Assembly: GCA_028869725.1 (NCBI GenBank)
Contig: JAGWRJ010000044.1
Location: 1-7,620, forward strand
Source of the DNA: Alphaproteobacteria bacterium
Lineage (GTDB): Bacteria; Pseudomonadota; Alphaproteobacteria; Micropepsales; Micropepsaceae
Reading direction: 5' to 3'
DNA: 7,620 nt
A program made the translations under genes and the position numbers. A model generated the notes under the pieces. It did not search any database. It was not told the origin of the DNA and worked only from the letters and a program-made list of their open reading frames with translations. Numbering within the stretch: position 1 is the stretch's first letter; the number at the start of each line of letters is the position of its first letter. Of this stretch, positions 7,046-7,620 are shown piece after piece.

Positions 7046-7327
7046 ATGGCGGAATCGGAGGTACGTCGATCGGTCGCAACGATCCTGAACAAACGCGGCC
7101 TGCATGCGCGCGCCTCGGCCAAGCTCGTGGAAGCTGCGGCACGGTTCAAATCCCACATCACGGTCAGCAAAGACGGCACCTCGGTCGATGCACGTTCGAT
7201 CATGGGCCTGATGATGATGGGTGCCGGTGTTGGGAGCCAGATTGAGCTCTGTGCCGAGGGACCGGACGCAGACGAGGCGATGACAGCGCTTCTTGCCCTG
7301 ATCGCGGCCCGCTTCGGCGAAGACTAA
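7046..7327 (+). CDS. ptsH: Phosphocarrier protein HPr
   Basis: A 93-residue HPr, slightly longer than the classical 85-88. The active His20 lies in NKRGLHARAS (equivalent to His15) and the regulatory Ser51 in ARSIMGLMMMGAG (equivalent to Ser46). Both phosphorylation sites are present, so the protein should be a substrate of EI at His20 and of the HprK encoded upstream at Ser51. The five-residue offset is a short N-terminal extension. It starts 2 bases after the EIIA stop with a G-rich GGCGGGG just upstream, so the two are almost certainly cotranscribed and perhaps coupled. EI, the phosphate donor, is not in the window. Confidence 0.96.
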   Translation: MAESEVRRSVATILNKRGLHARASAKLVEAAARFKSHITVSKDGTSVDARSIMGLMMMGAGVGSQIELCAEGPDADEAMTALLALIAARFGED

Positions 7328-7336
7328 AAACCTGAA

Positions 7337-7353
7337 TCGATCCTCAGGATCGA
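7337..7353. repeat. Inverted repeat after ptsH
   Basis: TCGATCC and GGATCGA form a 7-base-pair stem with a 3-base loop, ten bases after the ptsH stop. A competing 5-base-pair stem, CCTGA (7331-7335) with TCAGG (7344-7348), overlaps it. There is no T-tract directly after it, so it is at most a weak or Rho-assisted terminator. Its right arm overlaps the possible -35 of the next promoter. Confidence 0.4.
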
Positions 7354-7380
7354 CACACTTTGCATCAAAATTCTTATAAT
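7350..7380 (+). promoter_or_regulatory. Likely sigma-70-type promoter for the parA-like gene
   Basis: A perfect TATAAT lies at 7375-7380 in an AT-rich pocket of an otherwise GC-rich sequence. TCGACA at 7350-7355 matches the -35 consensus at five of six positions, but the 19-base spacing is longer than ideal. Transcription would start near 7387 and give a leader of about 73 bases before the ATG at 7460. Confidence 0.5.
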
Positions 7381-7398
7381 TGCAGCAGATGTAGGCAA

Positions 7399-7433
7399 CG
7401 CAGAGGCAAGCCCTCTGCGCCATGCTTATGGCG
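7399..7433 (+). promoter_or_regulatory. Tandem hairpins in the leader of the parA-like gene
   Basis: CGCAGAGG (7399-7406) pairs perfectly with CCTCTGCG (7412-7419) around a 5-base loop. CGCCAT (7418-7423) pairs with ATGGCG (7428-7433) around a 4-base loop. The two stems share bases 7418-7419. They lie between the likely promoter and the start codon, so they would be in the 5' untranslated RNA. A regulatory role is inferred. Confidence 0.4.
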
Positions 7434-7459
7434 TAGCGAGCGAAGAAGGCACGCAAGCC

Positions 7460-7620
7460 ATGCATGTGCTGGTACTGGCATCTCAGAAAGGCGGTTCAGG
7501 CAAAACGACGCTCTCAGGCCATCTCGCAGTCGAGGCGATGTTGGCTGGCGTGGGGCCTGTAGCCCTGATTGACACCGATCCGCAGGGATCGCTCGCGGAG
7601 TGGTGGAACGCACGCAGCGC
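7460..7620 (+). CDS. ParA/MinD-family ATPase, 3'-truncated by window edge
   Basis: Only the first 53 residues are visible; the frame stays open at the right edge. The N-terminus has the deviant Walker A motif KGGSGKTT (residues 10-17) with the signature Lys10, and the Walker A' segment LIDTDPQGS (36-44). The following AEWWNAR resembles a chromosomal ParA-like subgroup of alphaproteobacteria. Such ATPases dimerise on DNA and position cargo such as plasmids, chromosomes or protein complexes; the cargo here cannot be told. ATG 7460 is the first plausible start, with GAAGAAGG at 7442-7449 as ribosome binding site. The reading frame is open upstream without a start codon. It probably has its own promoter (7350-7380), separate from the PTS operon. 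No ParB or parS is visible. Confidence 0.9.
   Translation, partial: MHVLVLASQKGGSGKTTLSGHLAVEAMLAGVGPVALIDTDPQGSLAEWWNARS

Noticed and set aside
6569..7465. Minus-strand open frame (298 residues) across EIIA and ptsH
   Set aside because: It covers two conserved PTS genes in antisense and gives a low-complexity, unrecognisable protein.
7360..7572. 70-residue plus-strand open frame overlapping the ParA start
   Set aside because: It runs through the parA-like coding start in a different frame, and the ParA frame carries clear Walker motifs.
1..7620. CRISPR arrays, tRNA or rRNA genes, transposases, attachment sites
   Set aside because: I saw no regularly spaced repeats, no tRNA-like cloverleaf and no transposase or integrase motifs on either strand.

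Overview
The window reads as the chromosome of an alphaproteobacterium. The main evidence is a ChvI-ChvG two-component pair followed directly by a short, catalytic-domain-only HPr kinase, a single-domain mannose-type EIIA and HPr. That arrangement is characteristic of the regulatory (non-transporting) PTS of this class. The ParA-like protein at the right edge also looks alphaproteobacterial, possibly Rhodospirillales-like, but the sequence alone does not fix the order or genus. All confident genes are on the + strand.

Layout. (1) Bases 1-2666 hold the 3' part of rbbA (ABC ATPase fused to an ABC-2 permease) and the complete permease gene yhhJ, with stop and start codons abutting. In enterobacteria these two genes follow an HlyD-type adaptor gene, which would lie left of the window here. 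(2) Bases 2667-3004 are a spacer without a convincing gene. It contains a G9 run, a short lipobox-like reading frame and a possible greA leader stem-loop. (3) greA (3005-3478) encodes the transcript-cleavage factor. (4) A GC-rich spacer with inverted repeats (3479-3701) precedes the signalling cluster. (5) chvI, chvG, hprK, an EIIA gene and ptsH (3702-7327) are tightly packed; chvG and hprK overlap by 8 bases and the EIIA gene and ptsH are 2 bases apart. (6) After ptsH come an inverted repeat, a good -10 box and a hairpin-rich leader, then the start of a ParA/MinD-type ATPase that runs off the right edge.

How the genes work together. ChvG would sense envelope conditions and phosphorylate ChvI, a DNA-binding regulator. 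HprK would phosphorylate HPr on a serine (Ser51 here), while EI, encoded elsewhere, would phosphorylate HPr on His20, which passes phosphate to EIIA His9. No sugar-specific EIIB or EIIC is present in the window, so the PTS here is probably regulatory. RapZ, often encoded between hprK and EIIA in this class, is absent. Its place is taken by an 82-base spacer with three complementary segments that could form two mutually exclusive hairpins. That spacer is the most interesting non-coding signal in the window. Otherwise the window is mostly conserved, recognisable biology, and I do not see a clearly new multi-gene system.
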